From: Nitrospiraceae bacterium
Lineage (GTDB): Bacteria; Nitrospirota; Thermodesulfovibrionia; UBA6902
Reading direction: 5' to 3'
Length of the DNA: 22,262 bases
NCBI GenBank assembly: GCA_020354155.1
Contig: CP070644.1
Span: 1,350,027 to 1,372,288, forward strand
The notes below the pieces were generated by a model, which was not told where the DNA came from, made no database searches, and was given only the letters and a program-made list of their open reading frames with translations. This document shows, piece by piece, positions 13,143 to 21,470 of this stretch. A program made the translations under genes and the position numbers. Each line of letters begins with the position of its first letter. Position 1 is the first letter of the stretch.

Positions 13143-14261
13143 TCAAAGAGTTTTATAGGCTTTTACAAACAATTTAGCCGCTCTGTTTATCTGCGCTTCT
13201 GTATTGGTTCTGCCAAGACTGATCCTCACTGCTGACAGCGCATCTTCATCGCTTATCCCCATTGCTTTCAGAGCTGCTGAGGGTGAGTGCTGCCCTGCAT
13301 GACAGGCCGAGCCGGTGGAAGCAGCTATATCCTTTTTCAGTTTGTCCAGTAATGCTGATCCAGGAACACCGGGGAAGGAGAGGTTTAATGTATTGGGAAG
13401 TCTTTTTGAGGGATGTCCGTTTAGCTTTATCTGGGGAATGTCTTTTTTTATCAATAATAAAAGGTTAGCAGACAACTGCTTCATGGTTCCTACTCTCTCC
13501 TTCATTTCCCTTTGAGCAAGACGGCATGCCCTGCCAAGGCCTGCGATAGCAGCAACATTTTCAGTGCCCGGCCTAAGACCTTTTTCGTGGGATGCCCCGA
13601 AAATAACTGGTTTCACGTTAATTCCTGACCGTATATAGAGTGCTCCTGTCCCTTTTGGACCATAGAACTTGTGAGAAACAACGGTGAGGAGGTCAACATT
13701 GAGATTGTTTACCTGAACAGGCACCTTGCCGACAGACTGGGCAGCATCACAGTGAAAGGTCACGCCTTTGTGACGGGCGATCTTTCCTATTGCAGCTATG
13801 GGCTGGATTGATCCGGTCTCATTATTGGAATGCATGACGGTAATGAGAACAGTTTTGCTGTTTATCTTATTTTTAATATAATCAACGTTAACAAGACCAT
13901 AGTTATCAACAGGGGCGAAAAGAACTTTATACCCTAGACCCTCAAGGTACTTTAAGGGATTGGCAACCGAGGGGTGTTCAATAGAGGAAGTAATAATCTG
14001 TCCTGTTCTGAAACGAAGTGCGGTCCCCAGGATTGCCATATTGTTCGACTCCGTGCCGCCTGAAGTGAATAGAATCTCGTCTGGCTTTGCACCGATGAGA
14101 GAGGCGACCTGTTCACGCCCTTTTGTAACTGTTTTTCTGGCTTTGATACCCACTGGATGAGAACTTGAGGGATTACCGAAACAATCCTTAAGGGATTTGC
14201 ACACCACGTTGGCAACCTCAGGGGCAACAGGGGTCGTGGCATTGTTGTCAAGATAAATCAT
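13143..14261 (-). CDS. Cysteine desulfurase, NifS/IscS-like
   Basis: PLP-dependent enzyme that takes sulfur from cysteine for Fe-S clusters or thio-modified tRNA. With the ATG at 14261 it has 372 aa and the standard N-terminus MIYLDNNATTPV; a TTG at 14279 would overlap rapZ by 17 nt and is less likely. His95 (SSIEHPS), Asp172 (FHCDAAQS), the PLP lysine Lys198 (VSHKFYGPKG) and Cys320 (STGSACHAG) are visible. The loop sequence SACHAG differs from the SACSSG of classical NifS/IscS and recalls selenocysteine-lyase-like members, so the exact substrate is open. It is the last gene of the lptC-rpoN-rapZ operon, one base after rapZ; no iscU or nifU is adjacent. Confidence 0.92.
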   Translation of the reverse strand: MIYLDNNATTPVAPEVANVVCKSLKDCFGNPSSSHPVGIKARKTVTKGREQVASLIGAKPDEILFTSGGTESNNMAILGTALRFRTGQIITSSIEHPSVANPLKYLEGLGYKVLFAPVDNYGLVNVDYIKNKINSKTVLITVMHSNNETGSIQPIAAIGKIARHKGVTFHCDAAQSVGKVPVQVNNLNVDLLTVVSHKFYGPKGTGALYIRSGINVKPVIFGASHEKGLRPGTENVAAIAGLGRACRLAQREMKERVGTMKQLSANLLLLIKKDIPQIKLNGHPSKRLPNTLNLSFPGVPGSALLDKLKKDIAASTGSACHAGQHSPSAALKAMGISDEDALSAVRISLGRTNTEAQINRAAKLFVKAYKTL

Positions 14262-14262
14262 C

Positions 14263-15135
14263 TCAGGTTGATTGACCAAGGTCCCGGTGCGTAACGGTCG
14301 TTTTCAGCTTCTGCTTTTTGAGGATTGTGTCAAGCTCCTGGATAATGGCCGGAGACCTGTGTCTTCCGCCGGTGCAGCCGATGCCGATTGTTAAATAACT
14401 TCTTCCTTCCTTTTTATAAAAGGGGATCATATAATCCAGAAGCGGCCAGAAGCGATCAAAGAATCCCTTCGTATCTTTATGGGAAAGAACAAATTTCTTT
14501 ACTTTCGCTGATGTGCCCGGCAAGGCTTTCAGGCTCTGGATGAAATAGGGATTCGGGAGAAACCTGACATCAATAAGGAGGTCAGCATCAACGGGAATCC
14601 CGAATTTATATCCAAAGGAAAGGAGGTTCACAATCATTTCCCGCGGACCTTTTTTCAGCAGTGTCTCGGTAATATACCTCCTGAGTTGATGGGGGGTCAT
14701 TGCCGATGTATCAATTATCTTGTCCGCTTCTTTCCGTAGGTCAGACAGCAGTCTGATCTCTCTGGTGATGGCTTTTGTGAGGTCACTGGAACCGAGGGGG
14801 TGGGGCCTCCTGGTTTCCTTGAATCTCCTGATAAGCACCTCATCTATGGACTCAAGGAATAAAATCTTTATGGCATACTTTTTTCTTAAAGTGGATAGTT
14901 TTTCAGAGAAGTCTGTTAATAATTTTCTCTCCCGTATATCAACCCCGATGGCGACCTTTGAAATACCTGAGTTTCCTTTCCCTGATTTTATAAAGTGCTC
15001 AATCAGAGTCACCGGAAGATTGTCAGTACAGAAAAAGCCGCTGTCCTCAAAGGCATTGAGGGCAACAGTTTTGCCGGCTCCGGACAGTCCGGTCAGGATT
15101 ATAATGGAGATATCAGCTTTTGTATCGGGCTTCAT
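14263..15135 (-). CDS. rapZ: RNase adapter protein RapZ (YvcJ/UPF0042 family)
   Basis: Nucleotide-binding protein of 290 aa. In Escherichia coli RapZ binds small RNAs and guides RNase E to control glucosamine-6-phosphate synthase; in other phyla the role is less clear. The Walker A motif GLSGAGKT is at residues 16-23, followed by DSGFFCTDNLPV; the C-terminal domain carries IGIGCTGGRHRSPAI, the family signature implicated in ligand binding. It overlaps hpf by four bases and sits in the conserved rpoN neighbourhood. The E. coli companions ptsN and npr are missing here. Confidence 0.95.
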   Translation of the reverse strand: MKPDTKADISIIILTGLSGAGKTVALNAFEDSGFFCTDNLPVTLIEHFIKSGKGNSGISKVAIGVDIRERKLLTDFSEKLSTLRKKYAIKILFLESIDEVLIRRFKETRRPHPLGSSDLTKAITREIRLLSDLRKEADKIIDTSAMTPHQLRRYITETLLKKGPREMIVNLLSFGYKFGIPVDADLLIDVRFLPNPYFIQSLKALPGTSAKVKKFVLSHKDTKGFFDRFWPLLDYMIPFYKKEGRSYLTIGIGCTGGRHRSPAIIQELDTILKKQKLKTTVTHRDLGQST

Positions 15136-15647
15136 TGAATCGGTTCTATAAGACCGAAATTCCCGTCAGTTCTCTGGTAGAGAACATTAATGTTGCCTGA
15201 AGAAGCGTTTGTGAATACAAAAAATTCCTTTGCCATCAGATCCATCTGCATGGCAGCTTCTTCTATGCTCATAGGTTTTATGTCATATGACTTGTTTTTG
15301 ATGATAGTAGGCGTACTCTCTTCTGTAACCTGAAGTGACTCCGGCTTGTTTTTCCCTTTTCTGTGGGATACGATTTTTTCTTTGTGTTTTCTGACCTGGC
15401 GTGCGAGTTTTTCAACAACGTCATCGATTGATGAATACATCTCGCCGGTAATGCTTTCTGCCTGTAAATGTGAACCATTGATCTTGAGAAGGACCTCTGC
15501 CTTGTGTCGGTATTTTTCAACGCTCAACGTTACGAGTGCCTCTGTTATATTCGTCAGGTATTTGCTGAATCTGCTTATCTTGTCTTCTGCATAGTCTTTC
15601 AGATTTTGTGTCAGGTCCATATGCCTGCATGTAATAATTATATTCAT
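15132..15647 (-). CDS. hpf: Ribosome hibernation promoting factor, long form
   Basis: A 171-residue protein that binds the 30S decoding centre and promotes 100S ribosome dimers in stationary phase. Residues 1-100 form the S30AE domain (IITCRHMDLTQNLKDYAEDKI; LLKINGSHLQAE). After a charged linker the C-terminal dimerisation domain runs from about 122 to 168 (KPMSIEEAAMQMDLM, FFVFTNASSGNINVLYQR). The presence of the second domain marks the long form, which does not need RMF. A strong AAGGAGG precedes the ATG. It lies 62 bp after rpoN, the only sizeable gap in this operon, so it may have its own promoter. Confidence 0.95.
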   Translation of the reverse strand: MNIIITCRHMDLTQNLKDYAEDKISRFSKYLTNITEALVTLSVEKYRHKAEVLLKINGSHLQAESITGEMYSSIDDVVEKLARQVRKHKEKIVSHRKGKNKPESLQVTEESTPTIIKNKSYDIKPMSIEEAAMQMDLMAKEFFVFTNASSGNINVLYQRTDGNFGLIEPIQ

Positions 15648-15709
15648 GGCAGTCCTCCTTGTTCTGATAGTACCCGTTTTATGTTAAGAACCTATTGAAA
15701 AACTTAGCA

Positions 15710-17155
15710 TCAGAACCATTTTTTTCTTTTCAGGTGTGATGGAATTCTCAGTTCTTCCCTGTATTTTGCTGCTGTTCTCCGGGCTACGCTTATTCCCTTT
15801 GCCTGCAGGATTTCAACAATTTTATTGTCATTCAGCGGTGCCATCTGGTCTTCATCAGCAATAATCTGCTTTATCATGTCTTTAACGGTGGAAGAGGAAA
15901 TGTCCCCCTGAGAAGTCTGGACAGCATTCGTAAAAAAATATCTGAAATTCAACAATCCCTGGGGACACTGTATGTATTTATTCGAGGTAACACGGCTGAT
16001 GGTACTTTCATGCATTTCCAGGTCCTCTGCAATATCTCTCAGGTTCAGGGGCTTCAGATATTTGGCGCCTTTTCTGAAGAAATCTTCCTGAAATTTCAAT
16101 ATGCTGTCAGTAACCTTGTAAATTGTTCTGTTTCTCTGGTCAAGGCTCTTAAGGAGCCAGACAGCAGATCGTAATTTTTCTTCAAGAAAAAGCTTTTCCT
16201 CAGGGCCAAGGGATTTTTTGTTGCTCAGCAATTTCCGGTAATAATTTGACAGTCTCAGTCTCGGAACGCCTTCATCATTCAGGGTTATGATAAACTTCCC
16301 TTCTGACTCTTCTACATACACATCTGGAATGATATGAACGGGCTCATCTCCTGAATAGTTTCTGCCGGGCCTGGGCTCCAGGGCCTCAATAATTTTTATT
16401 GCTGCCAGAACCTCATCAATGGAAGCTTTCAATTTGGTCGCCAGCTGTTTGTATCGTTTCCCTTCAAGGTCATTAAAGTGTTCAACAAGAATTTTCTCAA
16501 CCAGGGTGTCTTTTAAATTGAGCGGCGCCAGTTGCAGCAGAAGACACTCCTGCAGGTTTCTGGCAGCAACTCCGGAGGGATCAAGACCCTGTACCACGGA
16601 CAGGACCTCTTCTGCAGTTTTGATATCTGTCTCGGCAAATTCAGCAATTTCTTCTATGGATGCCTGAAGGTAGCCATCTTCGTTCAGGTTGTTGATGATC
16701 ATCTCTGCCACAGGGCCGACAGACTTTGGGATATGTGAGAGTCTAAGCTGCCACAGGAGGTGTTCATAGAGGTCTGTTTTGCTCCTGTTGCGTTCAAAGG
16801 GTGATACTGACTCCTCTGACGTATCATTAAAGTATCCAAGGTCCCTGCCATCACTCTCGCGATCTTCAAAGTAGCTCTCTGTTGTAAAACCGAATATTTT
16901 TTCAAGAGGCGCCTCGGTGTCACTCGAGGCTTCACGGGGCACTTCGTCGTCCATACCGGCAGCCGGGGAATCTCCCTTGTTTTCGGGAGATTTTTCAACA
17001 GCCTCTTCCAGCATTGGGTTGTTCATCAGCTCCTGATTGATGTCCTGCGTAAGTTCGAGAAGCGGTAACTGGAGCAGTTTGATTGATTGCTGCAGCTGGG
17101 GAGTCAATATGAGTTTTTGTGAGAGCCGTAATTCTAATCTCTGTTCCTGCGCCAT
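15710..17155 (-). CDS. rpoN: RNA polymerase sigma-54 factor
   Basis: Alternative sigma factor that recognises -24/-12 promoters and needs an AAA+ activator. The 481-residue product has the glutamine- and leucine-rich region I (QKLILTPQLQQSIKLLQLPLLEL), an acidic region II (about 55-110), the core-binding domain, the helix-turn-helix segment (LEMHESTISRVTSNKYIQCPQG) and the RpoN box ARRTAAKYRE at 458-467. Its start overlaps the stop of lptB by one base (TAATG). A candidate -24/-12 promoter lies in this same window ahead of rnfC. Confidence 0.97.
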   Translation of the reverse strand: MAQEQRLELRLSQKLILTPQLQQSIKLLQLPLLELTQDINQELMNNPMLEEAVEKSPENKGDSPAAGMDDEVPREASSDTEAPLEKIFGFTTESYFEDRESDGRDLGYFNDTSEESVSPFERNRSKTDLYEHLLWQLRLSHIPKSVGPVAEMIINNLNEDGYLQASIEEIAEFAETDIKTAEEVLSVVQGLDPSGVAARNLQECLLLQLAPLNLKDTLVEKILVEHFNDLEGKRYKQLATKLKASIDEVLAAIKIIEALEPRPGRNYSGDEPVHIIPDVYVEESEGKFIITLNDEGVPRLRLSNYYRKLLSNKKSLGPEEKLFLEEKLRSAVWLLKSLDQRNRTIYKVTDSILKFQEDFFRKGAKYLKPLNLRDIAEDLEMHESTISRVTSNKYIQCPQGLLNFRYFFTNAVQTSQGDISSSTVKDMIKQIIADEDQMAPLNDNKIVEILQAKGISVARRTAAKYREELRIPSHLKRKKWF

Positions 17156-17877
17156 TAAAGCGTGAACTCCTCTCCAAGATAACTTTTTTTCACAAGATCA
17201 TCAGCGATCAAATCAGATGGTATGCCGTGAGCAAGTATTGTGCCGTCACTTATTATATATGCCCTGTCAGTTATTGACAAAGTTTCCCTCACATTGTGGT
17301 CGGTAATAATTAAGCCAATCCCCTTGGTTTTCAGCTGGCTGAGTGTTTTTTTTAACTCATTGACGGCAAGAGGGTCAATACCGGCAAAAGGTTCATCAAG
17401 AAGTATAAACACGGGATCCACTGCAAGTGCCCTTGCGATTTCAACCTTCCGTCGTTCCCCGCCTGAGAGCTGGTAGCCGTATCGTTGCGCAAGGGGAATG
17501 AGGTTGTACTCTTCAAGAATGGACTCTAATTTATTCTTTCGTGTTTTTTTATCACTATCAGTAATCTCAAGGACGGCCTTGATGTTATCCTTAACGTTCA
17601 GTTTTCTGAAGATGGATGCCTCCTGGGGCAGGTAGCCGATCCCTTTTCTTGCCCTTTTGTACATGGGAGAACTGTTTATATTTTCACCATCAAGGGATAT
17701 ATCGCCGTCGTCAGGTTTAATCATTCCCAGCATCATATAAAATGTTGTTGTTTTCCCCGCACCGTTGGGGCCCAGGAGACCCACGACTTGACCTGAGTGG
17801 ATGTTAAGACTAATATCAGACACGACCGGTTTTCCACTGTAACTCTTCTTGAGCCCTTTCACCTCAAGGGAATGCAC
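17155..17877 (-). CDS. lptB: LPS export ABC transporter ATPase LptB
   Basis: ATPase that drives lipopolysaccharide extraction from the inner membrane with LptF, LptG and LptC. The 240-residue protein shows Walker A GPNGAGKT (36-43), Q-loop Gln85, signature LSGGE (137-141), Walker B FILLDEP (157-163) and H-loop His194. The start is GTG at 17877, overlapping the lptA stop in TAGTG. Followed by rpoN with a one-base overlap, exactly the conserved order. LptF and LptG are not in the window. Confidence 0.96.
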   Translation of the reverse strand: MHSLEVKGLKKSYSGKPVVSDISLNIHSGQVVGLLGPNGAGKTTTFYMMLGMIKPDDGDISLDGENINSSPMYKRARKGIGYLPQEASIFRKLNVKDNIKAVLEITDSDKKTRKNKLESILEEYNLIPLAQRYGYQLSGGERRKVEIARALAVDPVFILLDEPFAGIDPLAVNELKKTLSQLKTKGIGLIITDHNVRETLSITDRAYIISDGTILAHGIPSDLIADDLVKKSYLGEEFTL

Positions 17878-18353
17878 TAATTTATTTCCCCCTCGTTCTT
17901 TAGAATGACCCTGCTTCCCTCGACAACTGCCCTGTCGTCGTCCAGAAAAAAGGTTATCGTGGTTCCGGTAATGACATTTTCCCCCTCAACAGCCCTTGGG
18001 TTTCCCTTAAAGACAATCTTTTTCTCATTGTCAATATAAACAGCTTCTTCAGAAAACATTGCCCGTTCCTGCCTGTGAACTTTAACATTGCCAAGTGCTT
18101 TGATTTCACTAACTTTATTCTCAGAGTTGTCATAGGATACGATCATTCTGTCAGCATGAATCGTTATGTCTTCGGTCTTGGCGATTACGTTGCCTTCAAA
18201 AACTGCTTTGTTGTTTCTGTTATCAGCAGTCAAGGTCCTGGAGGTTATGACAACAGGGCCATTCGCTTTTTCAGCCGTTGATGCTGCTGGTACAGCAGAA
18301 TGAATTAATACTACCAGTATGAAGAGATTAGCGGTAAAAAAAGGCTTCCACAT
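17877..18353 (-). CDS. lptA: LPS transport periplasmic protein LptA
   Basis: Periplasmic bridge protein that carries lipopolysaccharide from LptC to LptD in the outer membrane. Residues 1-27 form a signal peptide (MWKPFF, hydrophobic core, AVPAAS). The rest is an OstA-type beta-jellyroll with the repeated strand pattern ITSRTLTADNRNNKAVFEGNV, IHADRMIVSYD and VKVHRQERAMFSEEAVY. It has 158 aa, slightly shorter than the E. coli protein. The start overlaps the lptC end by 26 nt. Confidence 0.92.
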   Translation of the reverse strand: MWKPFFTANLFILVVLIHSAVPAASTAEKANGPVVITSRTLTADNRNNKAVFEGNVIAKTEDITIHADRMIVSYDNSENKVSEIKALGNVKVHRQERAMFSEEAVYIDNEKKIVFKGNPRAVEGENVITGTTITFFLDDDRAVVEGSRVILKNEGEIN

Positions 18354-18846
18354 TATTCAATATCCTCACCTGTTCCTGTTTTATCCTGGCACTAAGTCCG
18401 GTACCCGTTATCAGGAAGTTTTTCCCGCTCAAGGTTATGTCATCGTCAGTGGCCACGGTATCATCTTTGCTGTTCCATTTGAGACTGTTTGTAACAAATT
18501 TATTATCTTCCATATTCATTTCAACAGGTTCACTGAGAGTTACATTGCCTTCCTCAACTTCATAGACTCCCGTTCCGCTGTTCAGAAAAATTTCAGGCGA
18601 GTGATGAATTTTCAGCCCCGGGGCTGTAAGAATGATCTCTTTGTCTCCCAGAGGAAAAAGAGCTTTTTCAGCAGTCAGTTCCCACCTGATCTCACCACCT
18701 TCCCTGTGAGTCAAATATAAGTCCTGCATTGAAGATATTTTGTAAGAAGGGTTTATTGTTCCGATATTTTCCTTATATCCGATTCCTATTATAAAGCCAA
18801 TAAGCAGTAAAGCGCACATAAATAGGAATAATCTGCGCCTGATCAT
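18328..18846 (-). CDS. lptC: LPS export protein LptC
   Basis: Bitopic inner-membrane protein (172 aa) that receives lipopolysaccharide from LptFGB and hands it to LptA. After RRR, residues 6-23 form the single membrane anchor and the rest is a periplasmic beta-jellyroll (YKISSMQDLYLTHREGG, TAPGLKIHHSP, VATDDDITLSGKNFLITGTGL). First gene of the minus-strand operon. No Shine-Dalgarno precedes the ATG. A promoter candidate ends six bases before it. Confidence 0.9.
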   Translation of the reverse strand: MIRRRLFLFMCALLLIGFIIGIGYKENIGTINPSYKISSMQDLYLTHREGGEIRWELTAEKALFPLGDKEIILTAPGLKIHHSPEIFLNSGTGVYEVEEGNVTLSEPVEMNMEDNKFVTNSLKWNSKDDTVATDDDITLSGKNFLITGTGLSARIKQEQVRILNNVEAFFYR

Positions 18847-18852
18847 ATCGAT

Positions 18853-18881
18853 AGTGTATCACAAGGTTGGTGTCATGTAAA
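18853..18881 (-). promoter_or_regulatory. Possible promoter for the lptC-rpoN-rapZ operon
   Basis: On the minus strand TTTACA (18881-18876) and TACACT (18858-18853) are spaced by 17 bp. The -10 ends six bases before the lptC ATG, predicting transcription starting at or within a base or two of the start codon. The -10 match is moderate. Confidence 0.4.
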
Positions 18882-18886
18882 GCTAC

Positions 18887-18902
18887 TGGCAAGGAATATG
18901 CA
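18887..18902 (+). promoter_or_regulatory. Candidate sigma-54 (-24/-12) promoter upstream of rnfC
   Basis: TGGCAAGGAATATGCA matches the consensus TGGCACG-N4-TTGCA at all fixed positions except two, and keeps the obligatory GG (18888-18889) and GC (18900-18901) exactly ten bases apart. Transcription would start near 18913, about 130 nt before rnfC. No activator site could be identified. Confidence 0.4.
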
Positions 18903-18915
18903 TGGGAATGAATCC

Positions 18916-18945
18916 TTGACATTAAAATCATTCAAATGTTATCAA
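18916..18945 (+). promoter_or_regulatory. Candidate sigma-70 promoter upstream of rnfC
   Basis: A perfect TTGACA (18916-18921) and TATCAA (18940-18945) spaced by 18 bp. Transcription would start near 18952. The downstream leader contains CTTGATA/TATCAAG (18967-18973 and 19015-19021), a possible long-range stem or paired binding site. Confidence 0.45.
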
Positions 18946-19044
18946 TAAATGTTTTTTTTAAACCATCTTGATAGAAAGATTCATATAACTTACAGTAATA
19001 TTTAGGCTCTTCTTTATCAAGCAATTTCAGGTAACGGTTACAGT

Positions 19045-20355
19045 ATGTCAAAAACGGCCACCTTTGAAAGAGGTATTCATCCCAAGTACAATAAGGAGCT
19101 TGCATCGGGAAAATCCATAACCCGGGCTGAGCTGCCAAAGAGAATCGTTGTTCCTGTCAGTCAGCATATAGGAGCACCTGCACAACCGGAAGTAAACATT
19201 GGTGATGAGGTAAAGAGGGGGCAGATTATAGGCGGTACATCAGGATTTGTTTCCTCACCTGTCCATGCATCTCTTTCAGGGAAAGTCATAGCCATATCCG
19301 ATTTTCCGACATCAGTGGGTAAGATGGTGCAGTCAATTGTGATAGAGAACGATGGAAAAGACGAGGCTGTTTCATACAAAGAAAACCCCGATTATATGAA
19401 CCTCTCTGCTGATGATATAAAGTCGATGATTAAAGATGCGGGCATCGTGGGCATGGGAGGGGCTGCCTTTCCTACTAATGTAAAACTCTCTCCTCCGAAA
19501 GAAAAATCGATCGATACGGTCATTATAAACGGGGCTGAATGCGAGCCGTACCTGACTGCCGACCACAGATTAATGGTTGAACGTTCCGGAGATATTGTGG
19601 AAGGGCTGAAACTGATTATGCGTTCTCTCGGGGTCAGTGAAGGACACATTGGTATTGAAGTAAATAAGCCTGACGCCCTTGAAGCCATGAGCTCTGCGGT
19701 AACAGGAGAGCCGAATATTAAAATCTGGCCCCTTGAAGTGAAATATCCGCAGGGTGCAGAAAAAATGCTGATCAAGGCTGTTACCGGGCGCGAGGTGCCA
19801 AGCAAAGGTCTGCCCATGGATGTCGGTGCAGTTGTTCAGAATGTGGGAACAGCATTGGCAGTCTACGAGGCCGTACGGTATGGAAAACCGCTCATAGAAC
19901 GGGTGGTTACTATTACAGGAAACGGCATTAAAGAGCCGGCCAATATGATGGTACGCATTGGTACTCTGATGGCTGATGTTATCGAGCAGTGTGGAGGCCT
20001 GGTAGAAGGAGCTGTCAAGGTCATATCAGGAGGACCAATGATGGGTTTTGCCCAGTGGACACTTGATGTGCCCGTTGTAAAGGGGACATCGGGAATCCTG
20101 GTTCTTGCTGAAGATGAGTTTGTTTCCACAGATGATTACTCGGCCTGCATTCGATGTGGAAGTTGTATTGATGTATGTCCCATGGGGCTGAATCCATCGA
20201 TTTTGAGCATATATGCAGAGAAAGGTTTTTTTGAAGATGCAAAGGACAATAACCTTTTTGACTGCTTTGAATGCGGCTCATGTGCCTATGTCTGTCCGGC
20301 GAAGAGACCTATGGTACAGTTTATGAGACTTGCCAAATCACAGGTAAAACCTTGA
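19045..20355 (+). CDS. rnfC: Rnf electron transport complex subunit RnfC
   Basis: Peripheral NADH/NAD+-side subunit of the Rnf complex, which couples electron transfer between ferredoxin and NAD+ to ion pumping across the inner membrane. The 436-residue protein has the N-terminal biotinyl-like domain (VNIGDEVKRGQIIGG), the NuoF-like nucleotide/FMN region with GMGGAAFPT (about 136-144) and NGAECEPYLTADHRLM, a SLBB-like segment, and two [4Fe-4S] motifs at Cys368/371/374/378 and Cys407/410/413/417. It is the short form without the long Ala/Lys-rich tail of E. coli RsxC. Start ATG at 19045 with a weak ribosome binding site; lptC is divergent. Confidence 0.96.
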   Translation: MSKTATFERGIHPKYNKELASGKSITRAELPKRIVVPVSQHIGAPAQPEVNIGDEVKRGQIIGGTSGFVSSPVHASLSGKVIAISDFPTSVGKMVQSIVIENDGKDEAVSYKENPDYMNLSADDIKSMIKDAGIVGMGGAAFPTNVKLSPPKEKSIDTVIINGAECEPYLTADHRLMVERSGDIVEGLKLIMRSLGVSEGHIGIEVNKPDALEAMSSAVTGEPNIKIWPLEVKYPQGAEKMLIKAVTGREVPSKGLPMDVGAVVQNVGTALAVYEAVRYGKPLIERVVTITGNGIKEPANMMVRIGTLMADVIEQCGGLVEGAVKVISGGPMMGFAQWTLDVPVVKGTSGILVLAEDEFVSTDDYSACIRCGSCIDVCPMGLNPSILSIYAEKGFFEDAKDNNLFDCFECGSCAYVCPAKRPMVQFMRLAKSQVKP

Positions 20356-20366
20356 AAAATTTAATA

Positions 20367-20397
20367 ATAAAAAATCTCCATAATTTTGATTTTTTAT
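20367..20397 (+). other. AT-rich inverted repeat between rnfC and rnfD
   Basis: ATAAAAAATC (20367-20376) and GATTTTTTAT (20388-20397) are perfect 10-bp arms around an 11-nt loop, in the 77-bp gap between rnfC and rnfD. The stem is nearly all A-U, so it is too weak for a typical terminator; a processing site is possible. Confidence 0.4.
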
Positions 20398-20432
20398 CTT
20401 TTACCTTTGATATTGAACCGTTAGGAGATTAG

Positions 20433-21470
20433 ATGGCAGAACCAAAAGCCCACGAACTGGTTGTATCCGTCAGCCCCCATGTTAGGGGTAAGGAAACGGT
20501 GGAACGTATTATGTGGACCGTTAACCTTGCTCTCCTGCCGGCATTCATCATGTCTGTCTATTATTTTGGTCCCCTTGCTGCATATGTAACGGGTCTTTGC
20601 ATACTGACGTCTGTACTGTTTGAACATTTTTATCAGATAGCCCTCAAGAAAAAATCAACAATTGGAGACGGCAGCGCATTTTTGACCGGGCTTCTTCTGG
20701 GGCTGAACCTGCCGCCTACAGTACCCTTCTATATCCCGGTTGTAGGATCTCTCATAGCGATCGTTATTACGAAACTGCTTTTTGGCGGACTGGGCTATAA
20801 TGTGTTTAACCCCGCACTGATAGGAAGGGCATTTCTGTTGATATCATTTCCGAAGCTTCTCACCACATGGTCTGCTCCCACAGCAAAGATTACAGGAATG
20901 GATGCACAGACAATGGCTACACCATTGGGCCTGCTGAAGGAAGAGGGCCTTGATGTGTTGCTCCATGAGATGGGTAAAATGAAAGAGGTCGAAACCTACG
21001 CCAGTTCTGATCTTTATATGGATCTTCTTACTGGAAACGTCGCAGGATCTCTGGGAGAAACATCGGTGATTGCACTCTTGATCGGTGCTGCACTTTTATT
21101 TTATAGGGGCTATATTACATGGCATATACCGTTTTCCTTTCTTGCAACAGTGGGCGTGATGGCCTGGGCATTTGGAGGAGAAGGGTTATTTTCCGGGGAT
21201 CCCCTTATTCATCTTCTGAGCGGCGGTCTTATCCTGGGGGCATTTTTTATGGCTACCGATTATGTTACCTGTCCGTCAGTACGAAAAGGGCAGATTATCT
21301 TTGGAATCGGCTGCGGGGCAATTACCATGTTAATACGGCTGAAAGGCGGTTTTCCCGAGGGTGTCATGTTTGCTATACTTCTGATGAACTGTTTTGCGCC
21401 CATCATAGACCGGAGTATCAAACCTGATCTCTTTGGCGCTGTCAGGGTGAAGAAGGAGAAAAAATCATGA
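20433..21470 (+). CDS. rnfD: Rnf electron transport complex subunit RnfD
   Basis: Integral membrane subunit (345 aa) carrying a covalently bound FMN and forming part of the ion path, homologous to NqrB. Several hydrophobic spans are visible (about 28-65, 80-130, 205-225, 235-250, 255-275, 285-305, 310-330). Family segments include GDGSAFLTGLLLGLNLPP, NVFNPALIGRAF, GNVAGSLGETSVIALLIGAALL and ATDYVTCP. The likely flavinylation threonine is Thr163 in TMATPLG, where many homologues have (S/T)GATPL; the glycine is replaced by methionine. A TTAGGAG ribosome binding site lies upstream. The end overlaps rnfG by four bases. Confidence 0.95.
   Translation: MAEPKAHELVVSVSPHVRGKETVERIMWTVNLALLPAFIMSVYYFGPLAAYVTGLCILTSVLFEHFYQIALKKKSTIGDGSAFLTGLLLGLNLPPTVPFYIPVVGSLIAIVITKLLFGGLGYNVFNPALIGRAFLLISFPKLLTTWSAPTAKITGMDAQTMATPLGLLKEEGLDVLLHEMGKMKEVETYASSDLYMDLLTGNVAGSLGETSVIALLIGAALLFYRGYITWHIPFSFLATVGVMAWAFGGEGLFSGDPLIHLLSGGLILGAFFMATDYVTCPSVRKGQIIFGIGCGAITMLIRLKGGFPEGVMFAILLMNCFAPIIDRSIKPDLFGAVRVKKEKKS

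Noticed and set aside
18319..18720. Plus-strand open frame of 133 codons opposite lptC
   Set aside because: Lies antisense to lptC and lptA, whose family patterns and operon order are clear.
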